This document shows, piece by piece, positions 45,777 to 54,413 of a DNA stretch of 64,000 nucleotides. Each line of letters starts with the position of its first letter. Within the stretch, counting starts at the first letter, position 1. Below the pieces are notes generated by a model, which saw only the letters and a list, made by a program, of their open reading frames with translations, ran no database searches and was not told the DNA's origin. The position numbers were made by a program, and so were the translations under genes. Source of the stretch: JABDQA01 sp963759125 (GTDB lineage: Bacteria > Desulfobacterota > Desulfobulbia > Desulfobulbales > Desulfocapsaceae); the NCBI GenBank assembly GCA_963759125.1, contig CAVWXN010000008.1, positions 248,001 through 312,000 of the forward strand. The letters run 5' to 3'.

Positions 45777-46703
45777 TTACCGATATCGGTCGTAATCTTT
45801 CAGAAGCTCTTCATATTGGCCTTCGGCTGCGAAGAAATTGCCGGCAGCCGCATACATATCGGCAAGACGTTTCCTCATCGACAGCAGGTCATCGTCCCGG
45901 TTTGACTCTGCTGACATTGAATCGACCACCTGCTGGTAAGCCTCGGCAGCTTGGGCTGGTTGGTCGAGGTAGAGCAGAGCATCAGCATAGGCGAGAACGG
46001 TTGCTTTATTCATCCCGCTCTTTTGCTCTGCAGGAATTGAGGCCCACACCTGCACCACCTGATCGTATGCTCCAGCTTCATAAAGCTCATTGATCTGCAG
46101 CTCGACCATGGATAAAGAGCCGCTCTTCTCAGCCATAAGTGCAGAACCATCATTGCCGGCGGTATCAAGCAGCTGGGTACAAGGGGTCTCAAGAAAAGCA
46201 ATATCCTGGCGTTGCAAACCGACAATGTTCTCCAGGCTAAGTTGATCCGGATCTCCGCCTTTCTGAAATATCTGGCTGTGCATGTTCTGATAGCCATTCA
46301 GCACCGTCTGCAGATCCCGAAAACAATTCACCATAATCTGGGTCTGTTCTGCATCCAGACTGGCGATGGTCGATTGCTGATCTACCTGCTTCCAGAGCTC
46401 GAGCTTTTTCTGATAGAAATTGATTCGGTCATTGACGAATCCCGCAGACAGAGGTCTCAACTTCGGGTCCGACTCTTCAAATCCGTATTCGGCGTCGGCC
46501 AGATCAGGAGCAGCCATAGGTTGCGGACCTTGCTTGAGTTGAGAAGCATCCTCATCCTGGTAGGGGCTGTCTATGGGCTTGCCGCTGACCACCGGTTCAG
46601 CCGGCTGTGGAGCTTGAGGATAAGGCGGCGGCAGTCGTTTCTGGCCACAGCCTGCAATGGTAAAAACCAGAAGAAGAACGGCAATGGTGTAATATTTTTT
46701 CAT
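45777..46703 (-). CDS. TPR-containing lipoprotein, N-terminal part
   Basis: The start at MKKYYTIAVLLLVFTIAGCGQ gives a lipoprotein signal peptide with the lipobox TIAGC. A Pro-rich linker follows, then helical repeats (DQVVQVWASIPAEQK, YADALLYLDQPAQAAEAYQQV) that look like TPRs. It ends suddenly at DYDRYR with the next frame continuing the helical protein. The protein would sit in the inner leaflet of the outer membrane or the periplasm and may belong to a LpoA-like group that activates penicillin-binding proteins; the PBP gene lies directly upstream (46854-50258). That link is inference. Confidence 0.7.
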   Translation of the reverse strand: MKKYYTIAVLLLVFTIAGCGQKRLPPPYPQAPQPAEPVVSGKPIDSPYQDEDASQLKQGPQPMAAPDLADAEYGFEESDPKLRPLSAGFVNDRINFYQKKLELWKQVDQQSTIASLDAEQTQIMVNCFRDLQTVLNGYQNMHSQIFQKGGDPDQLSLENIVGLQRQDIAFLETPCTQLLDTAGNDGSALMAEKSGSLSMVELQINELYEAGAYDQVVQVWASIPAEQKSGMNKATVLAYADALLYLDQPAQAAEAYQQVVDSMSAESNRDDDLLSMRKRLADMYAAAGNFFAAEGQYEELLKDYDRYR

Positions 46704-46740
46704 AATCTCTGTAACAGGAAATGTTTTCTGACACGTCAAA

Positions 46741-46768
46741 ACTATCCGACTCTCGTGAGACAGATAGT
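46741..46768 (-). terminator. possible terminator of the PBP gene
   Basis: ACTATC at 46741-46746 pairs with GATAGT at 46763-46768, with TCTC/GAGA inside. On the minus strand it ends in GATAGTTTT. It lies about 85 bases after the PBP stop and before the TPR gene start. Weak. Confidence 0.35.
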
Positions 46769-46853
46769 AATAAGGTGTCGTCAAAAAATCAAATTATCGG
46801 GAGGATTCAGGGGCGCCCCACCCCATTTGCAGTTCAGGCGGCTGATAATTATT

Positions 46854-48068
46854 TCATTGAGCGACCGCCTGTCCGGCGGCAGAAACAGGGGGCATCAGCG
46901 GTGGATTGTCAACTCCGTTTCGATCTTTGGGCGTCTGGTTGAGCCAGAATGGAGCAAAACTGCGGGCCGGTCCGAATCCCTTTTCTCCATTCGCTACTCC
47001 AAAGGTGATAATCGACGGTACATATCGATCCTGCGGATCAGCCTCCTGGAGGGGCCGTTTGAGCTGTCCGCCGTAATCTTTCTGGGCCAGGAAATTTTTC
47101 TGGCCCAGATCATTTCGTTCAATTGCCAGGCCGTAAAAACTCAGGTCGACAGGGTCGAGTGCCTTGTCGTATTCCCGGCTCTTGACGATGGCATTGACGA
47201 TCGTTGTCCAGGCCGGCAAAGCGCCTGCGGCACCGGTGATGCGGGTGGATCCCCGCCGCATTGGCATATTATCGTCGTAACCGACATAAACACCGACGCC
47301 AAACCCATTGTCGATCACCATTGCATCTCCATCACTACTTGGTGTCGGTAAGTAGCCGAAAAACGAAGCGTTGGTATAGCTGTTTGCGGTCCCGGTTTTG
47401 CCCAGCAGCGGAATCGACAGACTAAGTTCATCAAATACCTCAGCGTTGTCTTCCGGTCCTTTCAGTTTCACCTGGCTGTCGGCGTATCTTCCAGTACCGA
47501 ATTTCACCGTATTCTCAAGTATGTGGCCAAGGACAAGCGAGGTTTTGGCGGAGACCGCTCGCCTGGTAAGGCCTTCGGGGCGGTAGAGTACGACCCCATC
47601 CTCGGACTCGATCCGGTCGATGATTGCCAGGGTATTATTGATGTCGCCGTTTTCCTCCTGGAAAAGTGTCAACTTCCCGGAAACCAGGGCTTCGTATACC
47701 CTCGCGGTTTCGATCAGGGTCACCACATTTGAACCGAGGGGAAAGGACAGGATCGGCTCGAGTTTACTTTCGATGCCAAGAAATTTTCCAAATTCCACAA
47801 GGTATTTCAAGCCTACGAGCGTTCTAAAATCATCGACCTCGAAGAGCACTTCCATCGAGTAGGGAAGCTGTTTTCGCATTTTTTGGTATTCCCTTTCGAC
47901 CTGCTGCTGAAGAAATTCAAACCCTTTGACCGACAGGGTGCTGGCCAGCCTGATGGAGTCAACCAGCTCTTTGTTCGAGAAGGCGTCTCCCTGTTGTAAT
48001 TGTGCCTGAAACTGCCAGGGGCTTACCAGCTGCGCATATTCTGGAACACGGGAGGGGTAGTCGAACAA
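46854..48068 (-). CDS. class A penicillin-binding protein, C-terminal segment
   Basis: A 404-residue segment that contains the transpeptidase KTG motif (LLGKTGTANSYTNASFFGY) and the C-terminal tail ending in PPVSAAGQAVAQ. Reading continues upstream of the apparent TTG start through DSARTLSTPDSPYLYFDPINKQ, and joins the middle segment by skipping one base near 48151-48160. So this is the last third of one long PBP gene. The long insert after the KTG domain is unusual. Confidence 0.75.
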   Translation of the reverse strand: MFDYPSRVPEYAQLVSPWQFQAQLQQGDAFSNKELVDSIRLASTLSVKGFEFLQQQVEREYQKMRKQLPYSMEVLFEVDDFRTLVGLKYLVEFGKFLGIESKLEPILSFPLGSNVVTLIETARVYEALVSGKLTLFQEENGDINNTLAIIDRIESEDGVVLYRPEGLTRRAVSAKTSLVLGHILENTVKFGTGRYADSQVKLKGPEDNAEVFDELSLSIPLLGKTGTANSYTNASFFGYLPTPSSDGDAMVIDNGFGVGVYVGYDDNMPMRRGSTRITGAAGALPAWTTIVNAIVKSREYDKALDPVDLSFYGLAIERNDLGQKNFLAQKDYGGQLKRPLQEADPQDRYVPSIITFGVANGEKGFGPARSFAPFWLNQTPKDRNGVDNPPLMPPVSAAGQAVAQ

Positions 48069-48150
48069 ATACTGCTTGTTGATCGGGTCGAAATAAAGAT
48101 AGGGACTATCTGGTGTGCTCAGGGTGCGGGCAGAATCCAGGCCAGGTGGA

Positions 48151-48636
48151 TTAGAGCGAGTTCAGTCCCAGATAATTTTTTAGTCGCCCATTCAGTTCAG
48201 TCAGGGCCAGGAAATTTCTGGCCAGCAGCCTCTTTCTCAGAAACAGCTCATTTTTCTCATACTCCTGCAGGCCCTTAGCTGCAAGTTCTTGATTTATCTC
48301 TTTCTGAAACTGGTTGAAATTAAGTCCATAATGAAGCGCCCTCATGGCCTGATATTCGTCGGCCAGCCCCTCAAACACCAGATCCGGCTGAATAGATGCT
48401 ACCGTTTTACGAAAAGACGCTTTTCGCAGCACATCCTCGGTAATCACAATCCCGTAGCGGTCCCTGATCCTTGAGCGGAAGAGCCGATAGGGCTCGGGCT
48501 CGCCGTCCACCATCCGAGGCCCAAGACCCAGTTGGCTGGCGACATCCTCAAATTGAGAACGACTAAGGTGATCGCAGAGGTGGGCTGTCAGCCAGACCGA
48601 GGCAAGATTCTCCGACCGGACTCCGGCCCAGCTCAT
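48151..48636 (-). CDS. class A penicillin-binding protein, middle segment
   Basis: A 161-residue segment beginning MSWAGVRSENLASVWL, where SEN is the SxN motif of the transpeptidase. It continues in helical sequence to NYLGLNSL. Upstream in the same frame the sequence DVFVFQNQAYFPRPDHKIDYEQVS connects to the SxxK-bearing part through a frameshift near 48706-48712. It is not a gene on its own. Confidence 0.7.
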   Translation of the reverse strand: MSWAGVRSENLASVWLTAHLCDHLSRSQFEDVASQLGLGPRMVDGEPEPYRLFRSRIRDRYGIVITEDVLRKASFRKTVASIQPDLVFEGLADEYQAMRALHYGLNFNQFQKEINQELAAKGLQEYEKNELFLRKRLLARNFLALTELNGRLKNYLGLNSL

Positions 48637-50258
48637 GGATACCTGTTCATAGTCGATCTTGTGATCCGGTCTCGGGAAATAGGCCTGATTCTGAAAGACA
48701 AAGACATCACGTCATTATTGGACAGGATATCGGCCGCATTCCAGCCGAGTTGAAGGGCAGCCGCATAGACGAAAGGTTTGAAGGATGACCCCATGGTCCG
48801 CCTGGCGTACATGGCCCGGTTGAAAAATCTATTTTCCACACCGCCGGCAATAGAAATCACTCTGCCGTTGTTTACGGCAACAGCACCACCCTGCACTTTC
48901 GGAAACCGCTCCAGGTCAAAGATCGGTTCCAGGAATTCATCGATTTCTCTGACGCTGACCCAGACCCTGTCACCTTCTTTCAATTGTTCGAGCAGATCGG
49001 CAAAATCCTCTTTACCTGGCTCGCTCCAGCGGTTTTTCTGGTACTTAACCCGGGCATCGACGAACGCTTCCAATCCTTTGCGGTCGATATGTCCCCTGCC
49101 GTTTTCCAGACCGGTCTCCACTCCTATAAGAATTTCGTCATTCTGGGTCTCTATTTTATCAATGGTGCCAAAGACAAAATTTCCCTCGGCGATGACTCCG
49201 TCCCCCCGGTATTTATTCTGCTGCAATTCCGCCTGTACATCGTCGCGCTCGTAACCGCGCAGCCGGACATCGAGAAGCGAGAGCTGCTTTCTCAAGCCGT
49301 ATAGGGTTTGGTGCTGTATGTACTTGTCTACCGTAGTGATGACCCGGATTCCGGAGGTGGTAATATTGTCAATGCCGTGAACGCTCAGGGCATCCAGTAC
49401 CCGATCGGAGGAGACGGCATCGGTGACCAACTCCATCACAGAATCGAGCGCATAGCCGACATTGCCTTTGGCAAACGGAATTTCAGAATTCTTGGCGTAC
49501 TGATAGTCGAGTTCACTGATCATTCCAAGATTAAGCATAGCCTTCAGCACATAGGCCACCCTCTGCCTTCCGTGCTCTTTGGCCAGGGCTATGGTCTCCG
49601 GCTCTTTCTTGATAAAAGGGTTGTAATAGTTAGGCCGTTTGACCGAGCCGGCAATGTAGGCCGATTCGATCAGGGTCAGTTCCTCCGGTTTCTTATCGAA
49701 ATAATAGCGGGCAGCAACTCCCAGACCATGACCATTGCCGTACACATAGAACTGGTTGCTGTAAAATTCGAAAATCTGTTCTTTGCTGTAATTGTATTCG
49801 AGCCGCAGGGCATAGATCAGCTCAATGAATTTAGATTTGTAGGATCGATCCTTGCGCTTAAATAGATTTTTTGCAGTCTGCTGAGTCAGGGTGGAACCAC
49901 CCTGAACAATCCTTCCTGCTTCAATATTTTTGATCGCGGCCCGACCAATGCCTTGCACATCGAAACCGAAATGGCTGAAAAACCGATTGTCCTCGGCTGC
50001 CACCAGAGCATTGATAAAAGACTCGGGAATTTCCTGATAATCAACGTACTGGCGTCGTGCGTCTGAGAAAAAGGCCCCCAGCGGCGTAACTCCGTCGCTA
50101 TAGAAGACGGGACTCTCGCGGCCGAGAAGTGAACGGATGTGCGCTTCTGATATTTCATCCCCGGGCTCGAGCACGACGAACCAGTAAAGCACAGCTCCTG
50201 CCCCCACCGCGGCCAGAATAACGAAAAATAAAAGGGCTATAAAAATCTTCTTAATCAT
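48633..50258 (-). CDS. class A penicillin-binding protein, N-terminal segment (GT51 and start of transpeptidase)
   Basis: A 541-residue segment with an N-terminal membrane anchor (residues 5-27), the GT51 transglycosylase motifs EDNRFFSHFGFD, GGSTLTQQTAKNLF, RKFIELIYALRLE-like and the transpeptidase SxxK (SSFKPF, Ser491). The sequence turns to nonsense after NND at about residue 516; the proper continuation is in another frame. It would be a bifunctional peptidoglycan synthase. The gene is split twice, and the next downstream gene on the strand is a TPR lipoprotein. Confidence 0.85.
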   Translation of the reverse strand: MIKKIFIALLFFVILAAVGAGAVLYWFVVLEPGDEISEAHIRSLLGRESPVFYSDGVTPLGAFFSDARRQYVDYQEIPESFINALVAAEDNRFFSHFGFDVQGIGRAAIKNIEAGRIVQGGSTLTQQTAKNLFKRKDRSYKSKFIELIYALRLEYNYSKEQIFEFYSNQFYVYGNGHGLGVAARYYFDKKPEELTLIESAYIAGSVKRPNYYNPFIKKEPETIALAKEHGRQRVAYVLKAMLNLGMISELDYQYAKNSEIPFAKGNVGYALDSVMELVTDAVSSDRVLDALSVHGIDNITTSGIRVITTVDKYIQHQTLYGLRKQLSLLDVRLRGYERDDVQAELQQNKYRGDGVIAEGNFVFGTIDKIETQNDEILIGVETGLENGRGHIDRKGLEAFVDARVKYQKNRWSEPGKEDFADLLEQLKEGDRVWVSVREIDEFLEPIFDLERFPKVQGGAVAVNNGRVISIAGGVENRFFNRAMYARRTMGSSFKPFVYAAALQLGWNAADILSNNDVMSLSFRIRPISRDRITRSTMNRYP

Positions 50259-50501
50259 TTAAAAAAACATAATATTTTGAGCATTCAGGTGGGTGAGCAC
50301 AGAGCTTTTGCAGTAGTCTGCACCCATCAAAATACTTGCCTAAAATAATGCATCCGGTTTAAATAGTATAATTTGACCTTTTTGAGAGTAGGGAGAATGT
50401 ACCTCGTCATTGCCGATATCTCAACAGGCATTCGGATGACGATGGGAATTAACTCCATAACATTGGCATTGTAAATTAGATAACTAAGGCATCCGTACAT
50501 C

Positions 50502-52208
50502 TTGTCGACTATTTTTTTTCGCATACAGGCTTTTACAGCACTGATTTTACTCCTGGCGTCTCTTTTCCTCAGTTCGGGTTGTACCACCAAGCAGCAGCTT
50601 TCGACCTCCGGACTTGATCTTCCTCCCTCGAATATGCAGCCAGCAGATGCCGATCCGGACCTGGCCCCCGTTGTTGCAGAACCGGAAATCTCACTGGTCC
50701 AGGAACTTGAGGCATTGGCTTCAACCGGCGCCTGGGAAGACCCTCAAACGCGGACAGAAGCAACGGAGCTCTCTGCTGAGCCGGAGAAAATTGAACCGCT
50801 CTATGACTTCCCGGTGGTCGTTAACCGCCAGGTTGAAATGTATCTTGACCTCTTCCAGGGCAAGCAGCGCAAATATTTCGGCCGCTGGCTGGCCCGCTCG
50901 GGTCATTACAGCGATCTCATCACCAGTGAGTTGGAAGCATCGGGTCTACCCAAAGACCTTCTCTATCTGGCCATGATTGAGAGCGGTTTCAATCAGCGTG
51001 CCTATTCCAAAGCCAAAGCGGTGGGGCTCTGGCAATTCATGTCCGGCACCGGTCGGGAATACGGTCTGTCCATCACCCGATATGTCGATGAACGAAGGGA
51101 TGCTGAGAAATCAACCAAGGCTGCCGCTGCCTACCTCAAATGCCTGTACGACGAATTTGGCGACTGGTATCTTGCCGTCGCCGCCTATAATGGCGGGCCC
51201 GGCACCCTGCGCAAGGCGATCAAAAAAACCAAATCAAGGGATTTCTGGAAGATTGCCCAGAGCCGATCCCTGCGTATGGAAACCAAGCGATACGTCCCCA
51301 AATTGATCGCCGCCATTATGATCGCCAAAGAGCCTGAAAAGTATGGCTTTACCGATATCATCTACGAGCAGCCCCTGACCTGGGAGACTATCGAGGTCGG
51401 ACCGGCGCTCAGTATGGACGCCGTGGCAATACTTACAAACAGTGATCAGACTGAAATAAAACTGCTCAATCAGGAGTTAAGAACCTCGAGAACCCCAATG
51501 GACAGGGAACGGTACCTGGTTAAGATACCAAGCGGCACGAAGATGCTGGCCCAGAGTAATCTCCCTCGACTGCACAGCGTCGTCCAGACCGAATATAAAA
51601 CCCATATCGTCAAAAAAAATGAAACGCTCAACAGGATCTGTCAGCTCTACAATATCAACACGACTACCCTGCTCAAAGTCAACAAACTCACCAGCAGAAA
51701 TTTGAAGCCTGGAACAAGGTTGAGAATTCCCTACCAGAATGTGGCTTACCGCATACTCCCCAAAGGAATGGATGCCCGTATTGCGGCGCAGGACGACCTT
51801 ATTCTGCATACCGTCAAACGAGGAGATACTATCTCGAAAATCTCCCGGCGCTACCAGGTGCCAGCTGAGCTGATTGTCGCCTGGAACGGACTGGTGAATA
51901 TGCACAAAATTTCTGAAGGCCAGCAGCTTGCCCTCTACATGAGCCGTACCAGTTCTTCCCCAACACTCAGTTCATCCTCAACTGCAGCAGACGAATCGTC
52001 AATGCTCGTGCTTTCCGACTCAAGAAAGCAGCTGGTTAGCCAGAACAATCAGCAGGATCCTTATACGTGGTATAAGGTCAGATCAGGAGATTCGCTCTGG
52101 ACGATCTCGAGAAAATTCAACACCTCACCCGATCGAATCAAGAGTTGGAACAACCTCAAATCGAACCTTATTCATCCCGGCAGCAAGCTTAAACTCAAGG
52201 ATGTCTGA
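50502..52208 (+). CDS. mltD: membrane-bound lytic transglycosylase D-like protein with LysM repeats
   Basis: The 568-residue product begins with a lipoprotein signal (lipobox SSGC near residue 27). The SLT domain contains the catalytic Glu in AMIESGFNQRAYSKAKAVGLWQFM and AVAAYNGGPGTL. Three LysM domains follow (THIVKKNETLNRICQLY, LHTVKRGDTISKISRRY, WYKVRSGDSLWTISRKF). It cleaves peptidoglycan from the outer-membrane side. The start is a TTG at 50502; no ATG fits the signal peptide better. Confidence 0.93.
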   Translation: MSTIFFRIQAFTALILLLASLFLSSGCTTKQQLSTSGLDLPPSNMQPADADPDLAPVVAEPEISLVQELEALASTGAWEDPQTRTEATELSAEPEKIEPLYDFPVVVNRQVEMYLDLFQGKQRKYFGRWLARSGHYSDLITSELEASGLPKDLLYLAMIESGFNQRAYSKAKAVGLWQFMSGTGREYGLSITRYVDERRDAEKSTKAAAAYLKCLYDEFGDWYLAVAAYNGGPGTLRKAIKKTKSRDFWKIAQSRSLRMETKRYVPKLIAAIMIAKEPEKYGFTDIIYEQPLTWETIEVGPALSMDAVAILTNSDQTEIKLLNQELRTSRTPMDRERYLVKIPSGTKMLAQSNLPRLHSVVQTEYKTHIVKKNETLNRICQLYNINTTTLLKVNKLTSRNLKPGTRLRIPYQNVAYRILPKGMDARIAAQDDLILHTVKRGDTISKISRRYQVPAELIVAWNGLVNMHKISEGQQLALYMSRTSSSPTLSSSSTAADESSMLVLSDSRKQLVSQNNQQDPYTWYKVRSGDSLWTISRKFNTSPDRIKSWNNLKSNLIHPGSKLKLKDV

Positions 52209-52288
52209 GAACCTCTGCTGGTTCCCGTTGATAACAACCTTTCCGAAACTAAACGCACCTGTCCTTCTGCGCTGCCGGTCATTCCTTT

Positions 52289-53515
52289 ATGCCTAGTCCT
52301 CCCTCAGAACTGTCAAGCGAAAACGATTGCCCGCCCCTCGCCTCTGACTATCCTCCGGACGTCCAACTCATAGAGCTAGCAGGCAGGACTGTCATATTGG
52401 TGGGTACTGCCCATGTCTCCCAGCAATCGGTGGAACTGGTTCAGGAGGTAATCCAAAGGGAAAAACCTGACAAGGTCTGCATCGAGCTCGATGAAAAGAG
52501 ACTTCAGGCGCTCTCGGATGAAAATCGATGGCAGAAACTGGACCTCAAAACAGTGATTAAAAACCGGCAACTCTCCACCCTGATGGTCTCGATAATGATG
52601 GCCAGTTATCAGAAAAAACTCGGTGATAATCTCGGTGTTGCACCTGGAGCTGAACTGCTAGCCGCCTCCAGGACAGCCGCAGGGCTTGGCATTCCCGTCT
52701 GTCTCTGTGACCGGGATATCAGGATTACCCTCAGAAGGGCCTGGAAATCCACCTCGCTGTTTCGCAAGTTTTACCTGTTGAGTTCCCTGATTGCCGGGAT
52801 GTTCGATTCCGAGGAAATAGATGAAGAGAAGTTGGAGGAGCTGAAAAAACAGGATGTACTGACCGAGTTGATGGCCGAAATGGGGGATTCACTGCCGGTT
52901 ATGAAAAGGGTGCTGATCGACGAGCGCGACGTCTATATGGCAGAGCAGATAAAGCGCACTCCGGGTCAACGGCTGGTCGCCATAGTTGGTGCCGGCCACC
53001 TGGAAGGCATCAAGAAACATCTGCTCAGCGGGCAATCCGCAGAGCTCGGCGAACTCACCACCATACCTCCTGTGTCAAGGGTCTGGAAAACCCTGGGCTG
53101 GCTTATACCCGCCATAATCCTTGGCTCGATCGGACTGGTCGCCTTGTCAAAGGGCTTCGATGCGGCCGGCGACAATATCGTCTACTGGATTCTGGCCAAT
53201 GGCATACCTGCTTCGATCGGAGCGGCACTGGCCCTTGCTCATCCTCTGACCACTATCGGAGCCTTTGCCGCCGCCCCGATAACAAGCCTGACCCCGGTTA
53301 TCGGGGCCGGCTATGTGACAGCCTTCATTCAGGTAATGACCCGACCTCCGGTGGTCCGTGAATTCGAGACAGTCGGTGAAGACATGGCTACGCTGTTTGG
53401 CTGGTGGCGCAATAAACTGCTTAGAGTATTTCTGGTATTTATCCTGACCGGAATAGGTTCGGCCATCGGCACCTACGTGGGTGGATACGAAATCATCAAA
53501 ACTCTAATGAGCTGA
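52289..53515 (+). CDS. TraB/PrgY-family protein
   Basis: A 408-residue protein. The N-terminal TraB/TIKI-like domain has VGTAHVSQQSVELV, CIELDEKRLQAL and IVGAGHLEGIKKHL, whose His and Glu residues suggest a metalloprotease-like fold. The C-terminal third has four to five membrane helices (TLGWLIPAIILGSIGLVAL, GAAPITSLTPVIGAGYV). PrgY inhibits pheromone signalling in Enterococcus; in other bacteria the role is unknown. Follows mltD by about 80 bases. Confidence 0.88.
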   Translation: MPSPPSELSSENDCPPLASDYPPDVQLIELAGRTVILVGTAHVSQQSVELVQEVIQREKPDKVCIELDEKRLQALSDENRWQKLDLKTVIKNRQLSTLMVSIMMASYQKKLGDNLGVAPGAELLAASRTAAGLGIPVCLCDRDIRITLRRAWKSTSLFRKFYLLSSLIAGMFDSEEIDEEKLEELKKQDVLTELMAEMGDSLPVMKRVLIDERDVYMAEQIKRTPGQRLVAIVGAGHLEGIKKHLLSGQSAELGELTTIPPVSRVWKTLGWLIPAIILGSIGLVALSKGFDAAGDNIVYWILANGIPASIGAALALAHPLTTIGAFAAAPITSLTPVIGAGYVTAFIQVMTRPPVVREFETVGEDMATLFGWWRNKLLRVFLVFILTGIGSAIGTYVGGYEIIKTLMS

Positions 53516-53545
53516 AACAGCTCTTCTCTTCTTCCTGGCGATATT

Positions 53546-53872
53546 ATGGAAAAATCACAACCACAGGCGCTATCAAACGCCCAGAAAAAATTCTTGAGAA
53601 AACTCGGCCATAGCCTCAACCCGGTTGTCTATATCGGCAAGGAGGGGCTCAGCGATACGGTTATATCGGCGGTCGAAGAGGCCCTGGATTTTCACGAACT
53701 GATAAAGATCAAGCTCATAAATACCGATAAGATATCAAAACACGAAGCGGCGGATCGGGTTCCAGGTCTGACTCGAAGCCAGCTTGTGCAGTTGATCGGC
53801 AAAACTCTGCTGGTCTATCGTCCAAATAAAAACAAGAAAAAAGACGAACAGATACGATTGCCAAAGAACTGA
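53546..53872 (+). CDS. yhbY: CRS1-YhbY family RNA-binding protein
   Basis: The 108-residue product shows the YhbY pattern: LSNAQKKFLRKLGHSLNPVVYIGKEGLSD, LDFHELIKIKLINTDK and a GxxR/Q-type loop LIGKTLLVYRPNKNKK. YhbY binds pre-50S ribosomal subunits. The basic tail is usual. The ATG follows TraB by 30 bases. Intact. Confidence 0.93.
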   Translation: MEKSQPQALSNAQKKFLRKLGHSLNPVVYIGKEGLSDTVISAVEEALDFHELIKIKLINTDKISKHEAADRVPGLTRSQLVQLIGKTLLVYRPNKNKKKDEQIRLPKN

Positions 53873-53885
53873 GGGGAAACTGGAT

Positions 53886-54278
53886 TCAGCCTTTGTCTTC
53901 GACTGGATATCGGTTATTGAACCACTCTCGCCAGCCGCCTTTCAGGGCGAGAACATTTTGGAAACCGAGCGAGGCGAGTTCTTGTGCCACCCGGGCACTG
54001 GTACCCTCATTTGGTCAAGCACAGTAAAGCACGTAGGTTTTCTCTTTCGGGTAATTCCCGGCCCAGGATGAAACGTTCCCCGGTTCAGCCCGAACCGCAC
54101 CTTTAATTTTAAAATCGCTTTCAGTCCAGTCGCTGCCGGCTCGAACGTCAAGTACAACGAGATTTTCAGACCCTAGAAGATCCTTCAGTCCATCCTTATC
54201 AATGGTTTTCACCTCCGAGGCAACAACAGAGATAGGCAGCACAAAGACCAGAGTGAGAAACAGTAAAGCTGTTTTCAT
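53886..54278 (-). CDS. exported rhodanese with probable selenocysteine (UGA at 54015-54017)
   Basis: From the ATG at 54278 (GGAG six bases upstream) it codes a signal peptide (MKTALLFLTLVFVLPISVVA) and a rhodanese domain with VVLDVRAGSDW. In the active loop YCA-UGA-PNEGTSARVA, the UGA stands where related proteins have Cys (CACPNE-type loop). Reading continues through GFQNVLALKGGW to a normal TGA at 53886, giving 130 residues with U88. A SECIS-like hairpin lies 17 bases after the UGA. Likely a periplasmic Sec-containing sulfurtransferase; a simple nonsense mutation is the alternative. Confidence 0.8.
53984..53998 (-). promoter_or_regulatory. SECIS-like hairpin downstream of the UGA
   Basis: On the minus strand GTGCC (53994-53998) pairs with GGCAC (53984-53988) around the 5-base loop CGGGT. 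The stem begins 17 bases and the loop 22 bases after the UGA. The loop has G at its second position, as expected for bacterial SECIS elements. Confidence 0.6.
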
Positions 54279-54413
54279 ATTATTCTCCATAAATTCTGAT
54301 TATAGCGAAACAGCAGTCGATGACTGCATATCGATTACTATAATGCACTCCTGCCCGTCGGCCAGTCCTATGGCAGATTATCGCCAGGGTGCACTGCCAG
54401 ACTCGTTTTCCAC

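Noticed and set aside
53886..54290. Simple rhodanese pseudogene with a nonsense mutation
   Set aside because: The UGA falls exactly at a Cys position of the active loop, the rest of the frame is conserved and a hairpin lies at SECIS distance. Still the main alternative.
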